Assembly (NCBI GenBank): GCA_032718475.1
Contig: JAUCBJ010000279.1
Coordinates: 1 to 21,059 of the forward strand
DNA length: 21,059 nucleotides
Source of the DNA: Nemertoderma westbladi
Taxonomy: Eukaryota > Xenacoelomorpha > Nemertodermatida > Nemertodermatidae
Reading direction: 5' to 3'
Positions 9,801-16,871 of the stretch are shown here, piece after piece; position 1 is the first letter of the stretch, and each line of letters begins with the position of its first letter. The notes beneath the pieces were generated by a model. The model saw nothing but the letters and a program-made list of their open reading frames with translations, was not told the origin of the DNA and made no database searches. A program made the position numbers and the translations under genes.

Positions 9801-12076
9801 GTACTAGTGGGGAAGTATAAAGTATTACTATAATTATTCTTACTTCACTATATATTTTTCAAACGATCCCGTATTACCCGCTATTATACTGCGATTAACT
9901 AACCTATACCATAATCAACGCTAATAGGCTTAGTCTTGGATAAGAGACCTGTGCCAGAATATCCTTCCTTCTCGGCCGAATTCCAGTAGCAGTAGTATTC
10001 GGAATGTTCGCATTGCGGTGGAATCTTACCCTTCGCACATTTCGTCTCTTGGAAACAAATAACATCGGGTTTCTCCATATCGATATACGAGTGGGCATTC
10101 TTCTACACAAAGAAAATCGAAGAAAAAATATATTAACTCATTCCAGAATTATAGACGATTAAATAATAATTTATTACCAATAATTTAATTATGGCAGTCA
10201 TTTTATCGACCTAAAAATTATAATTTTTAATGAAATTTTAACAGGAAAATCACCAAAATATATTAATCAATCATCATTTAAATTATATTAATTATCATTT
10301 AAATCGATTAATTATCACTTAATAAGGGAAAGGAGCAGGTTACAGTGGCACGTTATTCTAACAAAACAATATAAAATATATCCCGTAGGCTTAGAGTTAT
10401 TAATTAAACAAAATATTACAGTTTGATTTTTTGTGAGCAAAATGCATTTTAGTGATAATTAATACGCACTTTATTGGAGGAAATATTTGAATATTGAATG
10501 ACAACAATTTTGTAAAAAAACATTTAATTAAGTGGAAAAGGCTATTAATTCTGTTTTAGTGACCAATAAAATAAATGCATTAAATAATTAAGTAAACAAT
10601 TCCTCAGATGTGTTGTAAGAATGAGGTCATCATGAAATTATCACTCTGATAGAGACAAAAGTAGTAATCATAAGAACGTCTAGCTAAATAATGAATACCC
10701 GAATAGAATACATTTGGCTAATTAGTCCCGAGACTCAACACAAGTGCTGTAACAAATCTTACGTCAATCCATGCTCGTAACCCATTCACGTTCCACGCAC
10801 TAATTTTGAAATTCCAAGAAACGCCATCTGCTGTCTTTGAAATGTTTCCAAACTGATCTTCTGACAACAGAGGAATGTCATCTCGTTTGCCTTTTTTCTT
10901 CGGAGGGGGGTCACAAGCTTTATTGGTTACGATTTCTTGAGGTTTTGTAGAGAAATAATCCGTAACCTATAAACAAACAATATAATTAATATAACAATAA
11001 TTTATACACAATATTAACTTGAGTACACACTAATTTTAATTAAAAGTTAACGTCGTTTTGTTACCAATATAATGTTTGCAAACAATACACCCACACCCAC
11101 ACTGCTCGCAACACGCTTATTGGGATCCCGATAGTCACTCCCGATCACGGGTAATACATTCATACTAAATAACAGTAAACGATATTTACTTTACATTACT
11201 TTGATTTAAATTTTGTTTTTTTATTACTGTTCAATGTTCAGGCCCTATACAGTATAAGTGAAATTGCCGTGTTACCCTAACCAATATAACCCATATACTA
11301 AGAAGAAATTTCAGCTAACTGGCTAAATGTCTTAGATTATGATTAATCGTTGACTTATATGACAGATAATTTATACGGTTCGGTTGCCACATCGGGTTCC
11401 CACACGACGTACCATCCGACCTGATAGGAGTTCACGGTAGGCTACTAAGAATCAGCAACCCAGCAGCTGATTCCTGATAGTATGTAGGTACGCGGTACCT
11501 CAAATATGATTATATATACCCACCCAGTTAATAGTGAGTTGTCCATGAATGAATATTAATTAAAGGCTACTGACCGAACTCGAACCGAACCTATTGATCA
11601 ATTGAGTGGACCCGTTGACCGGACCCATTGACAGGACCCATTGCCATTTAAAGGAACAGGTTAGTAAAGGAGCAGGTTACAGACTGACAGAGGCGTGTTG
11701 GGGGAACCAAGACAATAAAACGAAAGTTAACAAATGTTGCGAGATTATGCAGGTTACTAAATTGTGGTAACAAGGGTCCGGTCAATAATACACAAGTTGC
11801 CACTACTTCTGTACTTTGTTTGTAAGATTTTGGAGAAAAATTGAACCCAATCACGAAATAATGACATACGCGACTCCTCGAAATACATTACAGAAGTTTA
11901 GTTTGGATAAAGAGCCAGGGTTTAGTTTAGTAATATAACTCCCCGGGCTGCCGGGTTCAACTGTCTCATATCAGCAACAGCAATGCGAGTTTACACATTT
12001 AAAGTGCACACTCTATCTATAGGCTGATAGGCCCTACGTCATTATTATTATAACTTACCTTTCTTTTTGGAGGCAT
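3653..12076 (-). CDS. APEX1: DNA-(apurinic/apyrimidinic site) endonuclease, 3'-truncated by the window; four coding exons
   Basis: The class II AP endonuclease/exonuclease III family enzyme cuts 5' of abasic sites in base excision repair, in the nucleus and mitochondria. Coding exons run 12076-12059, 10966-10763, 10102-9904 and 3871-3653. Every intron starts GT and ends AG, and the phases 0, 0, 1 and 1 fit. About 213 residues are encoded here. A basic N-terminus (MPPKRK, then PPPKKKGKR) suits nuclear import. The catalytic core shows [11 protein letters not shown] (Asn65, human Asn68), FQETK (Glu93, human Glu96), TSYVPN (Tyr165, human Tyr171) and CGDLNVAH (Asp205 and Asn207, human Asp210 and Asn212). 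Asn replaces human Asp70, as in ExoIII. The final roughly 100 residues, which carry the GSDHCP motif with the catalytic Asp-His pair, are absent and must lie to the left of position 1. Intron 3 is 6,032 bp and full of transposons. The partial gene shows no stop or frameshift, so I see no sign of a pseudogene. Confidence 0.95.
3964..4030. repeat. degenerate CAGTA/GTACAGT simple repeat
   Basis: Imperfect repetition of the pentamer CAGTA (ACAGTACAGT, CAGTACAG, CAGTACAGTACTG) runs across about 65 bp. The word CAGTAC also recurs elsewhere in the noncoding DNA of this window. Confidence 0.6.
4163..4311. repeat. left copy of a ~145-bp direct repeat with a C17 tract
   Basis: It is homologous to 7770-7911. 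Shared blocks in the same order are ATACACCATG, CCCGTAATATAG, GAC plus a C run, CTTTATCAT, GAAACACAACTAG, and ACCGTCGTT followed by ATG(A/C)GCCGGAAT-like DNA. The C run is 4212-4228. On the minus strand both copies have an ATG a few codons before a donor-like ACGACG-GTAAGT or GTGAGT. The two copies lie outside the DDE element, one on each side. Confidence 0.7.
4443..4446. mobile_element. TTAA target-site duplication, left end of Kolobok-like element
   Basis: TTAA directly precedes the 13-G terminus at 4447 and is matched by TTAA at 7428-7431 just after the opposite C run. Confidence 0.85.
4887..6572 (+). CDS. DDE transposase (Mutator-like transposase domain, Kolobok-like)
   Basis: This is a 561-aa single-frame protein with no internal stop. 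It would catalyse excision and TTAA-directed insertion of the surrounding element. Visible features in order: a basic N-terminus (KRAGF/KK-rich, residues 1-20); a short Cys segment CSRCDW (105-110) after [16 protein letters not shown], which could bind zinc; the first strand [12 protein letters not shown] with Asp206; a Cys/His-rich insertion (CSKYCNIC...HEC, 237-258); VSDGDSSV with Asp295 and Asp297; KKECLNHV (319-326); LGGKGGLT (343-350); [11 protein letters not shown] with Glu469; and a Lys-rich tail (532-548). Asp206, Asp295 or Asp297, and Glu469 are the likely DDE triad. No THAP domain is seen, unlike some Kolobok transposases. The ATG at 4887 is the first in frame and directly precedes the basic segment. 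The family is supported by motif reading; the superfamily name also rests on the TTAA ends. Confidence 0.9.
   Translation: MPRITQQRKAGFRGTKKQDTGTLNLAHMKSISVPVPVVPKDREPSLIASNLNVLPSDGKLEGYNVVATQIIKKLIMEKHDDKQCDGTVVINESHRGYSTNFEGKCSRCDWQYSTFTSDQVSRTEPRPGRKTADVNLRAVLAWLCVGGTHGDAETFSRIMSLPSPVAKRAWQFHVNEISKVTESLARGNAKNCAMKEIDREICISFDGTWMKRGHQSLYGAAFIISENTGHVIDFDVCSKYCNICSRNKEEDGNADHECNINYSGSSSGMEPHLAVKLFNRSLSNNGVIYQSMVSDGDSSVMKNILESDPYREQNVTVQKKECLNHVAKRLYTGLSNARKTHKLGGKGGLTDSRCHQLQSYYRNTIVKNIADVDIDKLSETEKSVLISTIRSEIVAATHHYCDYGDNVEKQHELCPENKWCKFKNNAISYKNVTFIKEANMKFILPVYERLTTSEILERCIPGLTQNPNESLHSRLWTRLSKETFVGLSTLMFHVSYTVLVHNRGCSAEQIILKKLGLEEDDGDLAELAKKVNLKRKLKSTEHKPSKKWQAPDHKSYKSGAF
6573..7427. other. 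3' noncoding arm of the Kolobok-like element with internal inverted repeats
   Basis: The arm is extremely A/T-rich, with alternating AAAATTTT-like tracts and no credible frame. A hairpin (TTAGCATTTTT / AAAAATGCTAA, 6912-6922 and 6929-6939) is followed 290 bp later by an inverted copy of AAAAATGCTAAGGC (6929-6942 against 7230-7243). These may be subterminal transposase-binding repeats or a small nested element. Confidence 0.6.
7428..7431. mobile_element. TTAA target-site duplication, right end of Kolobok-like element
   Basis: TTAA follows the 11-C run (7417-7427) that forms the right terminus. Confidence 0.85.
7571..7640 (+). mobile_element. 3' tail of a LINE/SINE retroposon with (TTA)n end
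   Basis: AAGGCGCCTTTGA is followed by GGTAAGGCGCTATATAA and then a short (TTA)n run (7624-7640). The AAGCGC..GGCGCTATATAA pair followed by a microsatellite is a well-known 3' end of L2/CR1-clade LINEs and of SINEs mobilised by them. I see no reverse-transcriptase frame or tRNA head upstream, so this is a heavily 5'-truncated copy or an orphan tail. Confidence 0.6.
7770..7911. repeat. right copy of the ~145-bp direct repeat with a C12 tract
   Basis: It aligns in the same orientation with 4163-4311. The C run is 7812-7823, preceded by GATACGGA against GGATCCGA in the left copy. Divergence is moderate, with small indels, so the duplication is older than the intact DDE element between the copies. 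Confidence 0.7.
8077..8080. mobile_element. TTAA target-site duplication, left end of the 1.6-kb element
   Basis: TTAA abuts the 20-bp inverted terminus that starts at 8081; its partner is 9683-9686. Confidence 0.85.
8263..8646. mobile_element. nested foldback (palindromic) MITE with TTAA duplication
   Basis: The element is two long inverted arms, 8263-8441 and 8463-8646. They match over almost their full length with a few mismatches and small indels, around a 21-nt centre that is itself nearly palindromic (CAAAAAATTATTTTTTG). The ends read AGGTCATTTTC and its complement, and TTAA flanks both (8259-8262 and 8647-8650). The arms contain no stop-free gene on either strand; two short frames here are the two sides of the palindrome. 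Transcription through it, for example in APEX1 pre-mRNA, would give a roughly 180-bp double-stranded RNA hairpin. Confidence 0.88.
9112..9181. repeat. AATTAATAAT low-complexity block bounded by a duplicated 19-mer
   Basis: AGCTCTTACAACTAATTA occurs on both sides (about 9111-9128 and 9164-9181) of a stretch made only of A and T in AATTAATAAT units. This looks like replication-slippage expansion inside the non-autonomous element. Confidence 0.6.
9683..9686. mobile_element. TTAA target-site duplication, right end of the 1.6-kb element
   Basis: TTAA directly follows the complement of the 20-bp terminus at 9663-9682. Confidence 0.85.
9904..10102 (-). CDS. APEX1: APEX1 coding exon 3 (66 codons plus 1 nt)
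   Basis: The acceptor is TTTCTTTGTGTAG. The exon reads [21 protein letters not shown] and continues to [15 protein letters not shown] and DYGI. It contains the metal-binding glutamate in FQETK and the conserved GYSGTGLL loop. It ends ATAG, followed by the donor GTTAGT in phase 1; the split glycine codon is completed by exon 4. A longer frame read in the other register over this segment is only its shadow. Confidence 0.94.
10103..10762 (-). other. APEX1: APEX1 intron 2, 660 bp
   Basis: AT-rich intron from GTAAGA at 10762 to GTGTAG at 10103. It contains no coding segment or recognisable element. One 17-bp word, AAAGGAGCAGGTTACAG at 10329-10345, recurs in intron 1 at 11666-11682. Confidence 0.85.
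10763..10966 (-). CDS. APEX1: APEX1 coding exon 2 (68 codons)
   Basis: The acceptor is TTTGTTTATAG, and the exon opens with [10 protein letters not shown]. It includes the lysine-rich linker PPPKKKGKR and ends with the first catalytic-core strand, [11 protein letters not shown], followed by the donor GTAAGA. Phases are 0 in and 0 out. The N-terminal 50 or so residues are the usual poorly conserved APE1 leader. Confidence 0.92.
10967..12058 (-). other. APEX1: APEX1 intron 1, 1,092 bp
   Basis: Intron from GTAAGT at 12058 to TTTATAG at 10967. It holds a three-copy 13-bp tandem repeat (GGACCC(G/A)TTGAC units, about 11607-11645) and AAAGGAGCAGGTTACAG at 11666-11682, shared with intron 2. A 68-aa minus-strand frame inside it has no recognisable content and is regarded as chance. 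Confidence 0.8.
12059..12076 (-). CDS. APEX1: APEX1 coding exon 1 (start codon and six residues)
   Basis: The ATG is at 12076-12074. The exon encodes MPPKRK and ends in AAG followed by a perfect donor, GTAAGT. The phase is 0, matching exon 2. The start was chosen because APE1 proteins begin with a short basic MP-K-R segment and because the strong donor directly follows it. The exon is too short for ORF finding, so this call rests on splice logic. Confidence 0.82.
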
Positions 12077-12767
12077 ATTGTTAATACTAAACGGAGGACG
12101 TAGTGAGCGATGTAATCGTAAAGTAGACCACATGAAAGTCAGCCTACCAAAGTTTAATCCTAAATCTTACCAAAAAGGTGAAGCTTATATCTGTATATTA
12201 CTAATTAATTGTTTTTGTTTCACAGTACAGCAGTATTAGGTAGTTAGGTGTATGTTATGACTGTATGAGTAAATTCTAATCAATTGTATTGCTCAAACAC
12301 ACTACGACCGCGTTTATGGTAATATAAGTTTGTAGAACTACTGAACTATTCAATATTCATATTCGATGAGCTAACCGACAGACCGAACTTCTTCAACTAC
12401 CGCACCGGCACCGGTACTGTTTGAAATCACGAAATTGTAATACACTACCGGTACCGTGTAAGAAGTTATTCAAATTTGCCGCCAAAACCACAAGGCCATC
12501 GTTTATTATGATATACAGACATTAATTATTACTACTTTTTAGTTTTTAAGTTAACTACTTCACCTTCACTATATGGTTTGGATGAATCACGTTCACATAA
12601 AATAGATTTACTTAGATTCACTTCGCACTTTGACCATAACAGTAGCAATATCATCTAAATCAAAACATTGATTATTTCACAGGAATTCCAGGGGAACTTC
12701 GACGCAACTAACAGCTGATTACTCTCAAAAATAAAACTGTATCCTGTTCTACTGTGTTTAGTTTAAA
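12077..12767. other. APEX1 upstream region
   Basis: This is the 5' side of APEX1 (minus strand), with the promoter and untranslated leader expected near 12077-12250. No TATA-like element stands out. ACCGGTAC/GGTACCGG palindromes cluster at 12404-12456. No gene is seen on either strand. Confidence 0.5.
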
Positions 12768-13037
12768 AAAAAAAGTAAATTTTCTTCGGCCGCTAGGTCA
12801 GGGATTACGCACAAAGTCTGACGACTTATTTCCAGTGCGGTCCCCCCAGAACTTTACTCCCCAGAGAAAACTCCAGTACTCATTTAGCTACTACTTAAGG
12901 ATGCAAGGCAGAGATGCGCCCTGGCTGGTCCCTTTAAAGCATTCGTGCCGAAACGAAAACTGCCCTGGCCCATGTGAGGATCGAACCCACGACCTACAGG
13001 AGATGTGAATTCAATGCAACCACTACACCAAGGTGGA
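12768..13037 (-). mobile_element. tRNA-derived SINE-like repeat
   Basis: Reading on minus from 13037, the head contains an A-box-like TGGTGTAGTGG (13030-13020) and a perfect B box GGTTCGATCC (12987-12978) at tRNA spacing, inside a T-arm-like GTGGG..CTCAC stem. The acceptor stem cannot form: the 3' ATGGGCC has no partner upstream of the A box. A functional tRNA is therefore unlikely. The GC-richer body runs on through about 200 bp and ends near an oligo(T)/(A) run at 12765-12774. Together these point to a SINE with internal RNA polymerase III promoter boxes. Body boundaries are approximate and the family is not recognised. An 84-aa plus-strand frame across it is a by-product. Confidence 0.55.
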
Positions 13038-13120
13038 ACCTTAGTTTATTGTTTTGGTTAAAATAACATTTAACATTGAGGCGGGGTATTAATTCGCCAA
13101 GGAGGGTTTTGGATCCAGTT

Positions 13121-13143
13121 CCCCCCCCCCCCCCCCCCCCCCC
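13121..13143. repeat. C23 homopolymer
   Basis: 23 consecutive C follow GGATCCAGTT. This tract and the next one create a spurious proline-rich frame on the plus strand. Confidence 0.95.
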
Positions 13144-13277
13144 TGTCTCCAGGAATTACAAGGAAATATTTTATCTCTCTGCTGACTGCATTAAACTAAT
13201 CGCGGTAATGTCGCATTGTACATACTACTCTACTATGGCTGAGCGACTCGGTGTATCTAAAGACCTGGAATTTAACA

Positions 13278-13300
13278 CCCCCCCCCCCCCCCCCCCCCCC
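13278..13300. repeat. C23 homopolymer
   Basis: 23 consecutive C follow TTTAACA. The tract lies 134 bp after another C23 tract; both are followed by (G)TC..CC(A/T)G(A/G)AATTA-like DNA, which hints at a shared origin. Confidence 0.95.
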
Positions 13301-13330
13301 TCGTGCCCTGAAATTAAGTGATGTTAAACA

Positions 13331-14445
13331 AGAGTTAAATCGGGTTTACTGTTTATGCAGTTACCCAGTTACCATTTTAGTGCAACAGCAACTATTATAT
13401 AGGCCTACCTCAAAATCGTGAGCTATAAAAGGAGAAAATAAAAAGGAGCTATAGGGAAAAAAGTAATCCATGGGATAGCATTAATATTTGTTCGAATATC
13501 TCAAAAGTTATTGCATCTTTAGTGTCTGCAAGGCGTACTCCAAAACGGAAATCAATGTCCAATATTGGTTTATGTAGTTAATTAAGCGGCGCTCTAGTTA
13601 CGTAATAAATATTCCAGAACTTTAAATTATTTAACATTGAGTAAGGCAGCATCAGGAGTTGAATAGTTTGGGATCGCAGTATCTATGGAGCATGGTGGCA
13701 AAATAGTAAAATTCTACAGTTCAATTTATTTTGTAACACTACATCCCTCTATCTATTATTAAAGAATTGAGCACCAAAAAAGTACAAAATAAAGAATTAA
13801 AGTATTAAAATTACGTAGGCCTATTAAAAGGAAAAAAAAGTAGGCCTAGAACATTTTAATTTTAATATTCTCTCGACTGGATTTTATCTTATGTAAATAA
13901 TAAGCATTATTTTGGGGACATGGTATAATTACTTAACTTAGTAATAAATTCAGTTTTAAGTAAAATCTAGAAAAAAAACGTGCCGAAAGAACTCCATGTC
14001 ACTAATTTAGTTGGCTTGACGGAAATTAAGATAATTAGCACTAATTGACTAACTCGCGTAAAACTCAATCAATACACACAGACAGACACACACACTGACA
14101 GAATTTTTTTTTTCGAAGTAGTTTTTCGAATACAATTATTTTCGTTAAAAGGGAACATTTCTATATAGCTAATCGTTGTTAGTTCAACCAGTTCAAACGT
14201 TTCTTAACTTGTCGTTAATATCTTTGTCAAAAATAAATCAAATTCCAAGGAAAGTTCGCCATTTCGAAAAATATACCAAACAAAACAGCTTTCGAAGTCT
14301 ATATCTCAGCTTTATCAAAACGAAAGTCAGAGTTTTACAACTGTGCTATAAGGTTGAAGAATAACTGCGGTGAATATATACGAAACTCTTGTAGCTAAAA
14401 AAAATTAAAGCAAATTCAAGAATTCTGACCCACCCTGGAAAAAAA
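13331..14445. other. intergenic AT-rich DNA
   Basis: I found no gene, tRNA or terminal inverted repeat on either strand here. A 62-aa plus-strand frame at 14176-14364 is AT-driven and unrecognised. Confidence 0.5.
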
Positions 14446-14557
14446 GGGGGGGGGGGGGGGGGGTCAAAAATACGGTATTACAGTTTCAAATTTCATGCAA
14501 CCTTATACAGTAATAAGATTTGTTAAAAAATCTGTGGGGGGGGGGGGGGGGGGGGGG
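14446..14557. repeat. paired G18 and G22 homopolymers 72 bp apart
   Basis: G runs occupy 14446-14463 and 14536-14557. The spacer is AT-rich and unrelated to the Kolobok-like ends (no TATAATAAT follows either run). Together with the C runs at 13121 and 13278 they form a four-tract cluster of mirrored C,C,G,G. Confidence 0.9.
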
Positions 14558-14611
14558 TTATGTGCCTGAATAAGTGAATAAAGACAGTATTTTCTAGGAT
14601 CCAAGTATAAT

Positions 14612-14617
14612 TTTATT
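14612..14617 (-). terminator. candidate AATAAA poly(A) signal for ABITRAM
   Basis: TTTATT on the plus strand is AATAAA on the minus strand. It lies about 240 bp past the ABITRAM stop codon, a plausible 3' untranslated length. Confidence 0.4.
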
Positions 14618-14856
14618 TTTGCCTTTATAATAACATCGCTACCGGTATATTATTGTTTAGTCATAGAAGTGAGTCAGTATTATATTAATAATTCAAGCAC
14701 AAATTCCATACCTCACCAATATATAACTGCGTATAACTGCGATAAACAGGGTAATAGCTAACCATCTTTATAATAGTTTAATTATGCCATTATATATAAA
14801 AAAAATTATGTAGTTTTACTTGATTTTGTGATAGCCTCTCGAATCGGGACCAATAA

Positions 14857-15411
14857 TTAACTATCCAATTGAGTAGATCGTCTTTTTAATTCTTCTAAAT
14901 AAACCTCGTGGTTTACAAGTTTCTGACATTCAGAATCGCTTTTCCCGTGAGGAGGAAGAATTATCGCGATGTAACCGTTGGAGTTGGGTTTAGTAAGGAT
15001 AAGTTCCGGGTTAGTTAGGAGAGATTTATTGACTTCCAAAAGTTTACCACGGACACCAGCCTCTATTTTAAACTGTCTACCGCCACGCGTAACTATACAG
15101 ACCACACTGTTTGCGTCCATGAATGGAGCGCCAAATTTGCGTTTACCGAGAGCCGGCTGGTTGTTGAGACGACTTACTCCGGGTTTAACGTCGAAACTAA
15201 CGCTTACTATGGCACTTCCTTTAACCGCATCGGGAATTCCTCCAAATATAGTGGGACTACCTCCACAGATAGCGGGATGGGACTCAGCCAAGGTTACCAC
15301 ACATAGTTTATTGCTATGCTGCATAACTAATATATCCTCGTTGGCTCCACGGCTATTCAGTTTGTACCATTTATTGTAATACCTGTCGCCAACTGTCATA
15401 TGTTCCACCAT
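14857..15411 (-). CDS. ABITRAM: actin-binding transcription modulator (FAM206A/Simiate), intronless
   Basis: The 184-aa protein (human 181 aa) is a single-domain ABITRAM. It is described in vertebrates as binding actin and acting in neurite/filopodia and nuclear-speckle biology, but is poorly characterised elsewhere. Recognisable family blocks in order: DRYYNKWYKLNSRG, LVMQHSNKLCVVTLAESHP, a glycine-rich segment GGSPTIFGGIPD that seems longer than in human, then KRKFGAPFMD, GVRGKLLEVNKSLL, the KPNSNGYIAIILPP motif and a C-terminal YLEELKRR helix. The frame is open three codons further 5' only from a TTG; the first ATG, at 15411-15409 with a good AAAATGG context, is taken as the start. The gene is one exon, unlike vertebrate orthologues. 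It is convergent with nothing; the minisatellite and COX17 lie upstream of it. Its + strand overlap frame is a shadow. Confidence 0.94.
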   Translation of the reverse strand: MVEHMTVGDRYYNKWYKLNSRGANEDILVMQHSNKLCVVTLAESHPAICGGSPTIFGGIPDAVKGSAIVSVSFDVKPGVSRLNNQPALGKRKFGAPFMDANSVVCIVTRGGRQFKIEAGVRGKLLEVNKSLLTNPELILTKPNSNGYIAIILPPHGKSDSECQKLVNHEVYLEELKRRSTQLDS

Positions 15412-16162
15412 TTTTGACAAAAATCGTGTTTGGTTATTGTGTAAGATTGTATTTCATAATATGTTAAATAATTTGTTAGGGTTTACGTTTAAGTCTTGTT
15501 TTTTGTGAAGATTACTTCATACAGTCATACTTCATTTTTTTTTCATTACATTATTCACTGTTATCACCACGCCTAGGCTTGACATAGTATACATTTTCAA
15601 TCAAAGGTATTACAAGCTGCGCGGCACTATTATTACTGTATTACAGGATTTGGATAATATTAATAAAAATAAATTAGGCCTAGTTTTAATTAATACAATA
15701 ATTATTTATCCTAACAGCTGAACAGCATAATGACATAGTTACGATACCACAACGCGACCGAGGTAATTATTTATTATAATGCTGTATATAATCATAATGT
15801 AACCAGTAATAGAGGGCGTTCCGAATATATTTATACTTACTGTAGGCCGATAAAAGTCTAACTGGTACTGGCAGACTGGTCTTAGTCCGGCTGTCCGGGA
15901 GTTCTTATCCTCGGCGGCCCTGCCTGCTTGCCCTATCTGCCTATCGCTGGCCTACCACATACAATACGATATGCCTATGCCGCTATGCCTACTGGTGTAC
16001 CGGTACTATCTCGTTTTATTGGTTTACAACCCGGTGTGTGGACTGGTAGAAGCGGAAGGTGCAGTGACAGTGTAGCAGACAGCAAGCAGCAGTAAGCAGT
16101 ATCTGATTATGACAAACCTAAAAATACATCGAATCAAAATTCCCGCCGGTAACTAGGTCACA
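15412..16162. other. ABITRAM upstream region, noncoding
   Basis: It carries the ABITRAM leader and promoter on minus. From about 15840 to 16110 the DNA becomes GC-richer, with CTGGCAGACTGG, CGGCGGCCCTGCCTGCTTGCC and repeated GCCTATGCC/GCAGTAAGCAG words. This might be a promoter-proximal or CpG-like patch. No gene is recognised. Confidence 0.45.
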
Positions 16163-16871
16163 TAACTGTAATATTATAGGCCTACTAGTGAGGATAGGGT
16201 AGGAGTTTGTACTATAACTGTACTGTAATATTATAGGCCTACAGTAGTGGATAGTGGGGGTAGGGTAGGAGTTGGTCCTATAATTGTAATATTATTATAG
16301 GCCTTCAGTAATGGGTAGTGGGGGTAGGGTAGGAGTTGGTCCTATAACTGTAATATTATAGGCCTACAGTAGTGGGGGTAGGGTAGGAGTTGGTCCTATA
16401 ACTGTAATAGTATAGGCCTACAGTAGTGGGTAGTGGGGGTAGGGTGGGAGTTGGTCCTATAACTGTAATATTATAGGCCTACAGTAGTGGGGGTAGGGTG
16501 GGAGTTGGTCCTATAACTGTAATATTATAGGCCTACAGTAGTGGGTAGTGGGGGTAGGGTAGGAGTTGGGTCCTATAACTGTAATATTATAGGCCTTCAG
16601 TAGTGGGGGTAGGGTGGGAGTTGGTCCTATAACTGTAATATTATAGGCCTTCAGAAGTGGGTAGTGGGGATAGGGTAGGAGTTGGTCCTATAACTGTAAT
16701 ATTATAGGCCTTCAGAAGTGGGTAGTGGGGATAGGGTAGGAGTTGGTCCTATAACTGTAATATTATAGGCCTAGTAGTGGGGGTAGGGTAGGAGTTGGTC
16801 CTATAACTGTAATATTATAGGCCTACAGTAGTGGGGGTAGGGTAGGGTAGGAGTTGGTCCTATAACTGTAA
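16163..16871 (+). repeat. 12-copy G-rich minisatellite, 52-62-bp units
   Basis: Each unit reads ATAACTGTAATATTATAGGCC, then T(A/T)CAGTAGTGG, an optional GTAGTGG block, then GGGTAGGGT(A/G)GGAGTTGGTCC. AGGCCT centres lie near 16179, 16235, 16299, 16359, 16413, 16474, 16528, 16590, 16644, 16705, 16766 and 16818. Unit length alternates between about 52-54 and 60-64 bp as the GTAGTGG block is absent or present, giving a higher-order two-unit pattern over much of the array. Several units contain four G runs of three or more and could form G-quadruplexes on the plus strand. The final unit has one extra GGGTA. Confidence 0.95.

Larger units (their letters stand above)
3872..9903 (-). other. APEX1: APEX1 intron 3, 6,032 bp, a transposon nest
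   Basis: The intron begins GTTAGT at 9903 and ends CGTAG at 3872. It holds a CAGTA-rich simple stretch, two direct repeats, a complete DDE transposon with its transposase on the opposite strand, a LINE/SINE-like tail and a non-autonomous TTAA element carrying a nested foldback element. The other introns, at 1,092 and 660 bp, hold no comparable elements. Confidence 0.85.

Noticed and set aside
9904-10110. 68-aa minus-strand frame [10 protein letters not shown]...
   Set aside because: It is the wrong register of APEX1 exon 3; the correct register gives the FQETK catalytic motif and splice phases that agree with both neighbours.
12754-13008. 84-aa plus-strand frame
   Set aside because: It crosses the tRNA-derived SINE-like repeat in antisense.
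12969-13037. Functional tRNA gene on minus
   Set aside because: The B box and T-arm are good, but the acceptor stem cannot pair and the anticodon arm is not canonical, so a SINE head is more likely.
13076-13321. 81-aa frame with two proline runs
   Set aside because: The prolines come from two C23 homopolymers; the rest is unrecognisable.
14978-15379. 133-aa plus-strand frame
   Set aside because: It is the antisense shadow of ABITRAM.
16163-16871. CRISPR-like array (regular repeats)
   Set aside because: Adjacent units are similar along their whole length with no unique spacers, and the genome is eukaryotic, so it is a minisatellite.
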